This document shows positions 39,194 through 53,121 of a stretch of DNA of 64,000 nucleotides, one piece after another; position 1 is the first letter of the stretch; each line of letters starts with the position of its first letter. Below the pieces are notes generated by a model that saw only the letters and a program-made list of their open reading frames with translations, had not been told where the DNA came from and ran no database searches. Origin of the DNA: Rugalucina vietnamica (lineage: Eukaryota; Mollusca; Bivalvia; Lucinida; Lucinidae). Position numbers and translations under genes: made by a program. The stretch is from positions 50,496,856-50,560,855 of the forward strand of contig OZ024874.1 in the NCBI GenBank assembly GCA_964017185.1, written 5' to 3'.

Positions 39194-42100
39194 CCCCCAT
39201 GACATTGGGGGCCCTGGCTACCCATCTCATCCTCTTTCAATCCTGATGAGACTTGCCACATACTTGTATATACTATACATCTATGTCGTAGTACTAGCGG
39301 CTTCCTGGCACAAGAGCTAGTTTGGGAGCAGGAGACGGAAAACTATCGAAAATGGAATTTTTTGACACCCCCATGACATTGGGGGCCCTGGCTACCCATC
39401 TCATCCTCTTTCAATCCTGATGAGACTTGCCACATACTTGTATATACTATACATCTATGTCGTAGTACTAGCGGCTTCCTGGCACAAGAGCTAGTTTGGG
39501 AGCAGGAGACCGAAAACTATCGAAAATGGATTTTTTTGATACCCCCATGACATTGGGGGCCCTGGCTACCCATCTCATCCTCTTTCAATCCTGATGAGAC
39601 TTGCCACATACTTGTATTTACTATACATCTATGTCGTAGTACTAGCGGCTTCCTGGCACAAGAGCTAGTTTGGGAGCAGGAGACCGAAAACTATCGAAAA
39701 TGGATTTTTGACACCCCCCATGACATTTAGGGCCCTGTCTACCCATCTCATCCTCTTTCAATCCTGATGAGACTTGTCACATACTTGTATATACTATACA
39801 TCTATGTCGTAGTACTAGCGGCTTCCTGGCACAAGAGCTAGTTTGGGAGCAGGAAACCAAAAACTCTCGAAAATGGAATTTTTGACACCCCCCATGACAT
39901 TGGGAGCCCGGGCTACCCATCTCATCCTCTTTCAATCCTGATGAGACTTGCCACATACTTGTATATAACATATACATTTATCACAGTACTAGCGGCTTCC
40001 TGGCACAAGAGCTAGTTTCGGAGCAGTAGACCTAGAAGTGTCGAAAATAGGCAATTCTGTACAGGAAAATATGTCCCTAGAGGCGTTGGGGGCCTGGCTT
40101 CCCTCCTCATCCTCTTTCAATCCTAATGAGACTTGACACATACATTCACATATCATATACCTTTATTGCAGTATAAGCGGCTTTCTGGCACAAGAGCTAG
40201 TTTGGGAGCAAGATACCGAGAAATATCGAAAATATGTTTTTTGGCACCCCACTCTGACATAGTGGGGGGTCTGGCTACCCATCTCATCCTCTTTCAATCC
40301 TGATGAGACTTGCCACATACTTGTATATACTATACATCTATGTCGTAGTACTAGCGGCTTCCTGGCACAAGAGCTAGTTTGGGAGCAGGAAACCGAAAAC
40401 TCTCGAAAATGGAATTTTTGACACCCCCATGATATTGGGGGCCCTGGCTACCCATCTCATCCTCTTTCAATCCTGATGAGACTTGCCACATACTTGTATA
40501 TACTATACATCTATGTCGAAGTACTAGCTGCTTCCTGGCACAAGAGCTAGTTTGGGAGCAGGAGACCGAAAACTATCGAAAATGGAATTTTTTGACACCC
40601 CCCATGACATTTGGGGCCCTGGCTACCCATCTCATCCTCTTTCAATCCTGATGAGACTTGCCACATACTTGTATATACTATACATCTATGTCGTAGTACT
40701 AGCGGCTTCCTGGCACAAGAGCTAGTTTGGGAGCAGGAGACGGAAAACTATCGAAAATGGAATTTTTTGACACCCCCCCTTGACATTGGGGGCCCTGGCT
40801 ACCCATCTGATCCTCTTTCAATCCTGATGAGACTTGCCACATACTTGTATTTACTATACATCTATGTCGTAGTACTAGCGGCTTCCTGGCACAAGAGCTA
40901 GTTTGGTAGCAGGAAACCAAAAACTCTCGAAAATGGAATTTTTGACACCCCCCATGACATTGGGAGCCCGGGCTACCCATCTCATCCTCTTTCAATCCTG
41001 ATGAGACTTGCCACATACTTGTATATAACATATACATTTATCACAGTACTAGCGGCTTCCTGGCACAAGAGCTAGTTTCGGATCAGTAGACCTAGAAGTG
41101 TCGAAAATAGCCAATTCTGTACAGGAAAATATGACCCTAGAGCCGTTGGGGGGCCTGGCTACCCTCCTCATCCTCTTTCAATCATAATGAGACTTGACAC
41201 ATACATTCATATATCATATACCTTTATTGCAGTATAAGCGGCTTTCTGGCACAAGAGCTAGTTTGGGATCAAGATACCGAGAAATATCGAAAATATTTTT
41301 TTGCACCCCCCTCTGACATAGTGGGGGGTCTGGCTACCCATCTCATCCTCTTTCAATCCTGATGACACTTGCCACATACTTGTATATACTATACATCCAT
41401 GTCGTAGTACTAGCGGCTTCCTGGCACAAGAGCTAGTTTGGGAGCAGGAAACCGAAAACTCTCGAAAATGGAATTTTTGACAGCCCCCATGACATTGGGG
41501 GCCCTGGCTACCCATCTCATCCTCTTTCAATCCTGATGAGACTTGCCACATACTTGTATATACTATACATCTATGTCGTAGTACTAGCTGCTTCCTGGCA
41601 CAAGAGCTAGTTTGGGAGCAGGAGACGGAAAACTATCGAAAATGGAATTTTTTGACACCCCCATGACATTGGGGGCCCTGGCTACCCATCTCATCCTCTT
41701 TCAATCCTGATGAGACTTGCCACATACTTGTATTTACTATACATCTATGTCGTGGTACTAGCGGCTTCCTGGCACAAGAGCTAGTTTGGGAGCAGGAGAC
41801 CGAAAACTATCGAAAATGGAATTTTTTGACACCCCCATGACATTGGGGGCCCTGGCTACCCATCTCATCCTCTTTCAATCCTGATGAGACTTGCCACATA
41901 CTTGTATATACTATACATCTATGTCGTAGTACTAGCGGCTTCCTGGCACAAGAGCTAGTTTGGGAGCAAGAGACAGAAAACTATCGAAAATGGAATTTTT
42001 TAACACCCCCATGACATTTGGGGCCCTAGCTACCCATCTCATCCTCTTTCAATCCTGATGAGACTTGCCACATACTTGTACATACTATACATCTATGTCG

Positions 42101-43269
42101 TAGTACTAGCGGCTTCCTGGCACAAGAGCTAGTTTGGGAGCAGGAAACCAAAAACTCTCGAAAATGGAATTTTTGACACCCCCCATGACATTGGGAGCCC
42201 GGGCTACCCATCTCATCCTCTTTAAATCCTGATGAGACTTGCCACATACTTGTATATAATATATACATTTATCACAGTACTAGCGGCTTCCTGGCACAAG
42301 AGCTAGTTTCGGAGCAGTAGACCTAGAAGTGTCGAAAATAGCCAATTCTGTACAGGAAAATATGACCCTAAAGGCGTTGGGGGCCTGGCTTCCCTCCTCA
42401 TCCTCTTTCAATCCTAATGAGACTTGACACATACATTCATATATCATATACCTGTATTGCAGTATAAGCGGCTTTCTGGCACAAGAGCTAGTTTGGGAGC
42501 AAGATACCGAGAAATATCGAAAATATTTTTTTTGCACCCCTCTCTGACATAGTGGGGGTCTGGCTACCCATCTCACCCTCTTTCAATCCTGATGAGACTT
42601 GCCACATACTTTAATATACTATACATCTATGTCGTAGTACTAACGGCTTCCTGGCAGAAGAGCTAGTTTGGGAGCAGGAAACCGAAAACTCTCGAAAATG
42701 GAATTTTTGACACCCCCCATGACATTGGGGGCCCTGGCTACCCATCTCACCCTCTTTCAATCCTGATGAGACTTGCCACATACTTGTATATACTATACAT
42801 CTATGTCGTAGTACTAGCTGCTTCCTGGCACAAGAGCTAGTTTGGGAGCAGGAGACCGAAAACTATCGAAAATGGAATTTTTTGACACCCCCATGACATT
42901 GGGGGCCCTGGCTACCCATCTCATCCTCTTTCAATCCTGATGAGACTTGCCACATACTTGTATATACTATACATCTATGTCGTAGTACTAGCGGCTTCCT
43001 GACACAAGAGCTAGTTTGGGAGCAGGAAACCGAAAACTCTCGAAAATGGAATTTTTGACACCCCCCATGACATTGGGGGCCCTGGCTACCCATCTCATCC
43101 TCTTTCAATCCTGATGAGACTTGCCACATACTTGTATATACTATACATCTATGTCGTAGTACTAGCGGCTTCCTGGCACAAGAGCTAGTTTGGGAGCAGG
43201 AGACGGAAAACTATCGAAAATGGAATTTTTTGACACCCCCCATGACATTGGGGGCCCTGGCTACCCATC

Positions 43270-45731
43270 TGATCCTCTTTCAATCCTGATGAGACTTGCC
43301 ACATACTTGTATATACTATACATCTATGTCGTAGTACTAGCGGCTTCCTGGCACAAGAGCTAGTTTGGGAGCGGGAAACCAAAAACTCTCGAAAATGAAA
43401 TTTTTGACACCCCCCATGACATTGGGAGCCCGGGCTACCCATCTCATCCTCTTTCAATCCTGATGAGACTTGCCACATACTTGTATATAACATATACATC
43501 TATCACAGTACTAGCGGCTTCCTGGCACAAGAGCTAGTTTCGGATCAGTAGACCTAGAAGTGTCGAAAATAGCCAATTCTGTACAGGAAAATATGACCCT
43601 AGAGCCGTTGGGGGGCCTGGCTACCCTCCTCATCCTCTTTCAATCCTGATGAGACTGGACACATACATTCATATATCATATACCTTTATTGCAGTAGAAG
43701 CGGCTTTCTGGCACAAGAGCTAGTTTGGGATCAAGATACCGAGAAATATCGAAAATATTTTTTTGCACCCCCCTCTGACATAGTGGGGGGTCTGGCTACC
43801 CATCTCATCCTCTTTCAATCCTGATGACACTTGCCACATACTTGTATATACTATACATCTATGTCGTAGTACTAGCGGCTTCCTGGCACAAGAGCTAGTT
43901 TGGGAGCAGGAAACCGAAAACTCTCGAAAATGGAATTTTTGACACCCCCATGACATTGGGGGCCCTGGCTACCCATCTCATCCTCTTTCAATCCTGATGA
44001 GACTTGCCACATACTTGTATATACCATACATCTATGTCGTAGTACTAGCGGCTTCCTGGCACAAGAGCTAGTTTGGGAGCAGGAGACCGAAAACTATCGA
44101 AAATGGAATTATTTGACACCCCCCATGACATTGGGGGCCCTGGCTACCCATCTCATCCTCTTTCAATCCTGATGAGACTTGCCACATACTTGTATATACT
44201 ATACATCTATGTCGTAGTACTAGCGGCTTCCTGGCACAAGAGCTAGTTTGGGAGCAGGAGACAGAAAACTATCGAAAATGGAATTTTTTAACACCCCCAT
44301 GACATTTGGGGCCCTGGCTACCCATCTCATCCTCTTTCAATCCTAATGAGACTTGCCACATACTTGTATATACTATACATCTATGTCGTAGTACTAGCGG
44401 CTTCCTGGCACAAGAGCTAGTTTGGGAGCAGGAAACCAAAAACTCTCGAAAATGGAATTTTAGACACCCCCCATGACATTGGGAGCCCAAGCTACCCATC
44501 TCATCCTCTTTCAATCCTGATGAGACTTGCCACATACTTGTATATAACATATACATTTATCACAGTACTAGCGGCTTCCTGGCACAAGAGCTAGTTTCGG
44601 AGCAGTAGACCTAGAAGTGTCGAAAATAGCCAATTCTGTACAGGAAAATATGACCCTAGAGGCTTTGGGGGGCCTGGCTTCCCTCCTCATCCTCTTTCAA
44701 TCCTAATGAGACTTGACACATACTTTCATATATCATATACCTGTATTGAAGTATAAGCGACTTTCTGGCACAAGAGCTAGTTTGGGAGCAAGATACCGAG
44801 AAATATCGAAAATATTTTTTTTGCACCCCCCTCTGACATAGTGGGGGTCTGGCTACCCATCTCATTCTCTTTAAATCCTGATGAGACTTGCCACATACTT
44901 GTATATACTATACATCTATGTCGTAGTACTAACGGCTTCCTGGCACAAGAGCTAGTTTGGGAGCAGGAAACCGAAAACTCTCGAAAATGGAATTTTTGAC
45001 ACCGTCCATGACATTGGGGGCCCTGGCTACCCATCTCATCCTCTTTCAATCCTGATGAGACTTGCCACATACTTGTATATACTATACATCTATGTCGTAG
45101 TACTAGCTGCTTCCTGGCACAAGAGCTAGTTTGGGAGCAGGAGACCAAAAACTATCGAAAATGGAATTTTTTGACACCCCCCATGACATTGGGGGCCCTG
45201 GCTACCCATCTCATCCTCTTTCAATCCTGATGAGACTTGCCACATACTTGTATATACTATACATCTATGTCGTAGTACTAGCGGCTTCCTGGCACAAGAG
45301 CTAGTTTGGGAGCAGGAAACCGAAAACTCTCGAAAATGGAATTTTTGACACCCCCCATGACATTGGGGGCCCTGGCTACCCATCTCATCCTCTTTCAATC
45401 CTGATGAGACTTGCCACATACTTGTATATACTATACATCTATGTCGTAGTACTAGCGGCTTCCTGGCACAAGAGCTAGTTTGGGAGCAGGAGACCGAAAA
45501 CTATCGAAAATGGAATTTTTTGACACCCCCATGACATTGGGGGCCCTGGCTACCCATCTCATCCTCTTTCAATCCTGATGAGACTTGCCACATACTTGTA
45601 TATACTGTACATCTATGTCGTAGTACTAGCGGCTTCCTGGCACAAGAGCTAGTTTGGGAGCAGGAGACCGAAAACTATCGAAAATGGAATTTTTTGACAC
45701 CCCCATGTCATTGGGGGCCCTGGCTACCCAT
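43270..45731 (-). repeat. ~2.46-kb higher-order unit in D3, copy A
   Basis: Aligns with 45,732-48,196 at offsets of 2,462-2,465 bp. Shared private variants include GAGCGGGAAACC (43,370 and 45,833), GGAATTATTTGACACC, GGAGCCCAAGCTACC, CTTTGGGGGGCC and CCCCCATGTCATTGG (45,703 and 48,168). Each copy carries two marker pairs. Confidence 0.8.
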
Positions 45732-48196
45732 CTCATCCTCTTTCAATCCTGATGAGACTTGCCACATACTTGTATATACTATACATCTATGTCGTAGTAC
45801 TAGCGGCTTCCTGGCACAAGAGCTAGTTTGGGAGCGGGAAACCAAAAACTCTCGAAAATGAAATTTTTGACACCCCCCATGACATTGGGAGCCAGGGCTA
45901 CCCATCTCATCCTCTTTCAATCCTGATGAGACTTGCCACATACTTGTATATAACATATACATCTATCACAGTACTAGCGGCTTCCTGGCACAAGAGCTAG
46001 TTTCGGATCAGTAGACCTAGAAGTGTCGAAAATAGCTAATTCTGTACAGGAAAATATGACCCTAGAGCCGTTGGGGGGCCTGGCTACCCTCCTCATCCTC
46101 TTTCAATCCTGATGAGACTTGACACATACATTCATATATCATATACCTTTATTGCAGTATAAGCGGCTTTCTGGCACAAGAGCTAGTTTGGGATCAAGAT
46201 ACCGAGAAATATCGAAAATATTTTTTTTGCACCCCCCTCTGACATAGTGGGGGGTCTGGCTACCCATCTCATCCTCTTTCAATCCTGATGACACTTGCCA
46301 CATACTTGTATATACTATACATCTATGTCGTAGTACTAGCGGCTTCCTGGCACAAGAGCTAGTTTGGGAGCAGGAAACCGAAAACTCTCGAAAATGGAAT
46401 TTTTGACACCCCCCATGACATTGGGGGCCCTGGCTACCCATCTCATCCTCTTTCAATCCTGATGAGACTTGCCACATACTTGTATATACCATACATCTAC
46501 GTCGTAGTACTAGCTGCTTCCTGGCACAAGAGCTAGTTTGGGAGCAGGAGACCGAAAACTATCGAAAATGGAATTATTTGACACCCCCCATGACATTGGG
46601 GGCCCTGGCTACCCATCTCATCCTCTTTCAATCCTGATGAGACTTGCCACATACTTGTATATACTATACATCTATGTCGTAGTACTAGCGGCTTCCTGGC
46701 ACAAGAGCTAGTTTGGGAGCAGGAGACAGAAAACTATCGAAAATGGAATTTTTTAACACCCCCATGACATTTGGGGCCCTGGCTACCCATCTCATCCTCT
46801 TTCAATCCTGATGAGACTTGCCACATACTTGTATATACTATACATCTATGTCGTAGTACTAGCGGCTTCCTGGCACAAGACCTAGTTTGGGAGCAGGAAA
46901 CCAAAAACTCTCGAAAATGGAATTTTAGACACCCCCCATGACATTGGGAGCCCAAGCTACCCATCTCATCCTCTTTCAATCCTGATGAGACTTGCCACAT
47001 ACTTGTATATAACATATACATTTATCACAGTACTAGCGGCTTCCTGGCACAAGAGCTAGTTTCGGAGCAGTAGACCTAGAAGTGTCGAAAATAGCCAATT
47101 CTGTACAGGAAAATATGACCCTAGAGGCTTTGGGGGGCCTGGCTTCCCTCCTCATCCTCTTTCAATCCTAATGAGACTTGACACATACATTCATATATCA
47201 TATACCTGTATTGAAGTATAAGCGACTTTCTGGCACAATAGCTAGTTTGGGAGCAAGATACCGAGAAATATCGAAACTATTTTTTTTGCACCCCCCTCTG
47301 ACATAGTGGGGGTCTGGCTACCCATCTCATCCTCTTTCAATCCTGATGAGACTTGCCACATACTTGTATATACTATACATCTATGTCGTAGTACTAACGG
47401 CTTCCTGGCACAAGAGCTAGTTTGGGAGCAGGAAACCGAAAACTCTCGAAAATGGAATTTTTGACACCCCCATGACATTGGGGGCCCTGGCTACCCATCT
47501 CATCCTCTTTCAATCCTGATGAGACTTGCCACATACTTGTATATACTATACATCTATGTCGTAGTACTAGCTGCTTCCTGGCACAAGAGCTAGTTTGGGA
47601 GCAGGAGACCAAAAACTATCGAAAATGGAATTTTTTGACACCCCCCATGACATTGGGGGCCCTGGCTACCCATCTCATCCTCTTTCAATCCTGATGAGAC
47701 TTGCCACATACTTGTATATACTATACATCTATGTCGTAGTACTAGCGGCTTCCTGGCACAAGAGCTAGTTTGGGAGCAGGAAACCGAAAACTCTCGAAAA
47801 TGGAATTTTTGACACCCCCCATGACATTGGGGGCCCTGGCTACCCATCTCATCCTCTTTCAATCCTGATGAGACTTGCCACATACTTGTATATACTATAC
47901 ATCTATGTCGTAGTACTAGCGGCTTCCTGGCACAAGAGCTAGTTTGGGAGCAGGAGACCGAAAACTATCGAAAATGGAATTTTTTGACACCCCCATGACA
48001 TTGGGGGCCCTGGCTACCCATCTCATCCTCTTTCAATCCTGATGAGACTTGCCACATACTTGTATATACTATACATCTATGTCGTAGTACTAGCGGCTTC
48101 CTGGCACAAGAGCTAGTTTGGGAGCAGGAGACCGAAAACTATCGAAAATGGAATTTTTTGACACCCCCATGTCATTGGGGGCCCTGGCTACCCATC
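45732..48196 (-). repeat. ~2.46-kb higher-order unit in D3, copy B
   Basis: Second copy of the 14-monomer block at 43,270-45,731. Divergence is visibly greater than between the 5.97-kb copies. End points are estimated to within about one monomer. Confidence 0.8.
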
Positions 48197-51100
48197 TCAT
48201 CCTCTTTCAATCCTGATGAGACTTGCCACATACTTGTATTTACTATACATCTATGTCGTAGTACTAGCGGCTTCCTGGCACAAGAGCTAGTTTGGGAGCA
48301 GGAGACCGAAAACTATCGAAAATGGAATTTTTTGACACCCCCATGACATTGGGGGCCCTGGCTACCCATCTCATCCTCTTTCAATCCTGATGAGACTTGC
48401 CACATACTTGTATATGCTATACATCTATGTCGTAGTACTAGCGGCTTCCTGGCACAAGAGCTGGTTTGGGAGCAGGAGACCGAAAACTATCGAAAATGGA
48501 ATTTTTTGACACCCCCCATGACATTTGGGGCCCTGGCTACCCATCTCATCCTCTTTCAATCCTGATGAGACTTGCCACATACTTGTATATACTATACATC
48601 TATGTCGTAGTACTAGCGGCTTCCTGGCACAAGAGCTAGTTTGGGAGCAGGAAACCAAAAACTCTCGAAAATGGAATTTTTGACATCCCCATGACATTGG
48701 GAGCCCGGGCTACCCATCTCATCCTCTTTCAATCCTGATGAGACTTGCCACATACTTGTATATAACATATACATTTATCACAGTACTAGCGGCTTCCTGG
48801 CACAAGAGCTAGTTTCGGAGCAGTAGACCTAGAAGTGTCGAAAATAGCCAATTATGTACAGGACAATATGACCCTAGAGGCGTTGGGGGGCCTGGCTTCC
48901 CTCCTCATCCTCTTTCAATCCTAATGAGACTTGACACATACATTCATATATCATATACCTTTATTGCAGTATAAGCGGCTTTCTGGCACAAGAGCTAGTT
49001 TGGGAGCAAGATACCGAGACATATCGAAAATATTTTTTGCACCCCCCTCTGACATAGTGGGGGGTCTGGCTACCCATCTCATCCTCTTTCAATCCTGATG
49101 AGACTTGCCACATACTTGTATACTATACATCTATGTCGTAGTACTAGCGGCTTCCTGGCACAAGAGCTAGTTTGGGAGCAGGAAACCGAAAACTCTCGAA
49201 AATGGAATTTTTGACACCCCCCATGACATTGGGGGCCCTGGCTACCCATCTCATCCTCTTTCAATCCTGATGAGACTTGCCACATACTTGTATACATGTA
49301 TACTATACATCTATGTCGTAGTACTAGCGGCTTCCTGGCACAAGAGCTAGTTTGGGAGCAGGAGACGGAAAACTATCGAAAATGGAATTTTTTGACACCC
49401 CCATGACATTGGGGGCCCTGGCTACCCATCTCATCCTCTTTCAATCCTGATGAGACTTGCCACATACTTGTATATACTATACATCTATGTCGTAGTACTA
49501 GCGGCTTCCTGGCACAAGAGCTAGTTTGGGAGCAGGAGACCGAAAACTATCGAAAATGGAAATTTTGACACCCCCATGACATTGGGGGCCCTGGCTACCC
49601 ATCTCATCCTCTTTCAATCCTGATGAGACTTGCCACATACTTGTATATACTATACATCTATGTCGTAGTACTAGCTGCTTCCTGGCACAAGAGCTAGTTT
49701 GGAGCAGGAGACCGAAAACTATCGAAAATGGAATGTTTTGACACCCCCCATGACATTGGGGGCCCTGGCTACCCATCTCATCCTCTTTCAATCCTGATGA
49801 GACTTGCCACATACTTGTATATACTATACATCTATGTCGTAGTACTAGCGGCTTCCTGGCACAAGAGCTAGTTTGGGAGCAGGAAACCGAAAACTATCGA
49901 AAATGGAATTTTTGACACCCCCATGACATTGGGGGCCCTGGCTACCCATCTCATCCTCTTTCAATCCTGATGAGACTTGCCACATGCTTGTATATACTAT
50001 ACATCTATGTCGTAGTACTAGCGGCTTCCTGGCACAAGAGCTAGTTTGGGAGCAGGAGACGGAAAACTATCGAAAATGGAATTTTTTGACACCCCCATGA
50101 CATTGGGGGCCCTGGCTACCCATCTCATCCTCTTTCAATCCTGATGAGACTTGCCACATACTTGTATATACTATACATCTATGTCGTAGTACTAGCGGCT
50201 TCCTGGCACAAGAGCTAGTTTGGGAGCAGGAGACCGAAAACTATCGAAAATGGAATTTTTTGACACCCCCATGACATTGGGGGCCCTGGCTACCCATCTC
50301 ATCCTCTTTCAATCCTGATGAGACTTGCCACATACTTGTATATACTATACATCTATGTCGTAGTACTAGCTGCTTCCTGGCACAAGAGCTAGTTTGGGAG
50401 CAGGAGACCGAAAACTATCGAAAATGGAATTTTTTGACACCCACCATGACATTGGGGGCCCTGGCTACCCATCTCATCCTCTTTCAATCCTGATGAGACT
50501 TGCCACATACTTGTATATACTATACATCTATGTCGTAGTACTAGCGGCTTCCTGGCACAAGAGCTAGTTTGGGAGCAGGAAACCAAAAACTCTCGAAAAT
50601 GGAATTTTTGACACCCCCATGACAGTGGGAGCCCGGGCTACCCATCTCATCCTCTTTCAATCCTGATGAGACTTGCCACATACTTGTATATAACATATAC
50701 ATTTATCACAGTACTAGCGGCTTCCTGGCACAAGAGCTAGTTTCGGAGCAGTAGACATAGAAGTGTCGAAAATAGCCAATTCTGTACAGGAAAATATGAC
50801 CCTAGAGGCGTTGGGGGGCCTGGCTTCCCTCCTCATCCTCTTTCAATCCTAATGAGACTTGACACATACATTCATATATCATATACCTTTATTGCAGTAT
50901 AAGCGGCTTTCTGGCACAAGAGCTAGTTTGGGAGCAAGATACCGAGAAATATCGAAAATATTTTTTTTGCACCCCCCTCTGACATAGTGGGGGGGCTGGC
51001 TACCCATCTCATCCTCTTTCAATCCTGATGAGACTTGCCACATACTTGTATATACTATACATCTATGTCGTAGTACTAGCGGCTTCCTGGCACAAGAGCT

Positions 51101-52599
51101 AGTTTGGGAGCAGGAAACCGAAAACTCTCGAAAATGGAATTTTTGACACCCCCCATGACATTGGGGGCCCTGGCTACCCATCTCATCCTCTTTCAATCCT
51201 GATGAGACTTGCCACATACTTGTATATACTATACATCTATGTCGTAGTACTAGCTGCTTCCTGGCACAAGAGCTAGTTTGGGAGCAGGAGACCGAAAACT
51301 ATCGAAAATGGAATTTTTTGACACCCCCCATGACATTGGGGGCCCTGGCTACCCATCTCATCCTCTTTCAATCCTAATGAGACTTGCCACATACTTGTAT
51401 ATACTATACATCTATGTCGTAGTACTAGCGGCTTCCTGGCACAAGAGCTAGTTTGGGAGCAGGAAACCGAAAACTCTCAAAAATGGAATTTTTGACACCC
51501 CCCATGACATTGGGGGCCCTGGCTACCCATCTCATCCTCTTTCAATCCTGATGAGACTTGCCACATACTTGTATATACTATACATCTATGTCGTAGTACT
51601 AGCGGCTTCCTGGCACAAGTGCTAGTTTGGGAGCAGGAGACCGAAAACTATCGAAAATGGAATTTTTTGACACCCCCATGACATTGGGGGCCCTGGCTAC
51701 CCATCTCATCCTCTTTCAATCCTGATGAGACTTGCCACATACTTGTATATACTATACATCTATGTCGTAGTACTAGCGGCTTCCTGGCAAAAGAGCTAGT
51801 TTGGGAGCAGTAGACCGAAAACTATCGAAAATGGAATTTTTTGACACCCCCCATGACATTTGGGGCCCTGGCTACCCATCTCATCCTCTTTCAATCCTAA
51901 TGAGACTTGCCACATACTTGTATATACTATACATCTATGTCGTAGTACTAGCGGCTTCCTGGCACAAGAGCTAGTTTGGGAGCAGGAAACCGAAAACTCT
52001 CGAAAATGGAATTTTTGACACCCCCATGACATTGGGGGCCCTGGCTACCCATCTCATCCTCTTTCAATCCTGATGAGACTTGCCACATACTTGTATATAC
52101 TATACATCTATGTCGTAGTACTAGCTGCTTCCTGGCATAAGAGCTAGTTTGGGAGCAGGAGACCGAAAACTATCGAAAATGGAATTTTTTGACACCCCCC
52201 ATGACATTGGGGGCCCTGGCTATCCATCTCATCCTCTTTCAATCCTGATGAGACTTGCCACATACTTGTATATACTATACATCTATGTCGTAGTACTAGC
52301 GGCTTCCTGGCACAAGAGCTAGTTTGGGAGCAGGAGACCGAAAACTCTCGAAAATGGATTTTTTGTCACCCCCCATGACATTGGGGTCCCTGGCTACCCA
52401 TCTCATCCTCTTTCAATCCTGATGAGACTTGCCACATACTTGTATATACTATGCATCTATGTCGTAGCACTATCGGCTTCCTGGCACAAGAGCTAGTTTG
52501 GTAGCAGTAGACCAAAAACTATCGAAAATGGAATTTTTTGACACCCCCCATGACATTTGGGGCCCTGGCTACCCATCTCATCCTCTTTCAATCCTGATG

Positions 52600-52985
52600 A
52601 GACTTGACACAAAACTTCATAGGACATATATCTATATTCAAGCATAAGCGGCTTGCTGGCACAAGAGCTGGTTTGGGAGCAGGAGACCGAGGAATATAAA
52701 AAACCGCATTTTAGACACCCCCTCTGACTTTTGGCGCCCTGACTACCCTTCGGATCCTCTTTCAATCCTGATGAAACTTGCCACAAACCTTCATAGAACA
52801 TTTATCTATATCGCAGTATAAGCGGCTTGCTGGCACAAGAGCTGGATTCGGAACAGAATCTCGAGAAATATGGAAAGAAGCATTTTTGACACACCCCCCC
52901 CCCTCTGACTTTTGGCGCCCTGACTACTGAGACTTACCACAAACCTTCATACAACATGTATCTATATTGCAGTATAAGCTGCTTG
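52600..52985 (-). repeat. Decayed terminal monomers at the right edge of the satellite
   Basis: The last two to three units are recognisable but heavily diverged. CTTTCAATCCTGATGA and AAGCGGCTTGCTGGCAC remain, while the central part has changed to ATATAAAAAACCGCATTTTAG and CTGACTTTTGGCGCCCTGAC, and the final unit has lost part of its length. The last traceable piece is AGTATAAGCTGCTTGCC near 52,971-52,987. Confidence 0.88.
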
Positions 52986-53052
52986 CCTAAACAAGAACTA
53001 GTACGGGAACAGGAGTTGTTTTGACATGAACCACTTTTACTGGGCAGGTCCA

Positions 53053-53121
53053 GATGAAATTTTCATCCAACTTTTTTTTTCTTCTGCTAGATGAAATTTT
53101 CACCGGATGAAATTTTCATCC
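53053..53121. repeat. Three copies of a short palindrome at the satellite border
   Basis: GATGAAATTTTCATC occurs complete at 53,053 and 53,106 and partly at 53,090 (GATGAAATTTTCAC). It is a near-perfect palindrome with seven-base arms. The cluster lies within 70 bp of the end of the array. No gene or known element is evident here. Confidence 0.75.

Larger units (their letters stand above)
35807..52985 (-). repeat. 174-bp satellite array, inverted arm (domain D3)
   Basis: The same ~174-bp monomer continues on the opposite strand from the switch at 35,806. It now reads CTAGCGGCTTCCTGGCAC, CTTTCAATCCTGATGAGAC and TTGACACCCCCATGACATT. Nine copies of the divergent marker pair occur at intervals of about 1,061, 1,231, 1,230, 1,058, 1,405, 1,059, 1,754 and 1,927 bp, close to whole numbers of monomers. 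Marker sequences match those of D1 rather than those of the adjacent D2. The arm ends in progressively decayed monomers near 52.6-53.0 kb. Confidence 0.97.

Noticed and set aside
35807-52985. CCTGATGAGAC plus CGAAAA in every inverted monomer, resembling the two core boxes of a hammerhead ribozyme
   Set aside because: The boxes are about 90 bases apart in the circular monomer and the bases flanking them do not pair to form stem II beyond one or two positions. No suitable stem III is visible. An Infernal search with the hammerhead models would settle it.
1-52985. CRISPR-like array of repeats
   Set aside because: There are no unique spacers. The whole unit is repeated, and the surrounding gene has introns.
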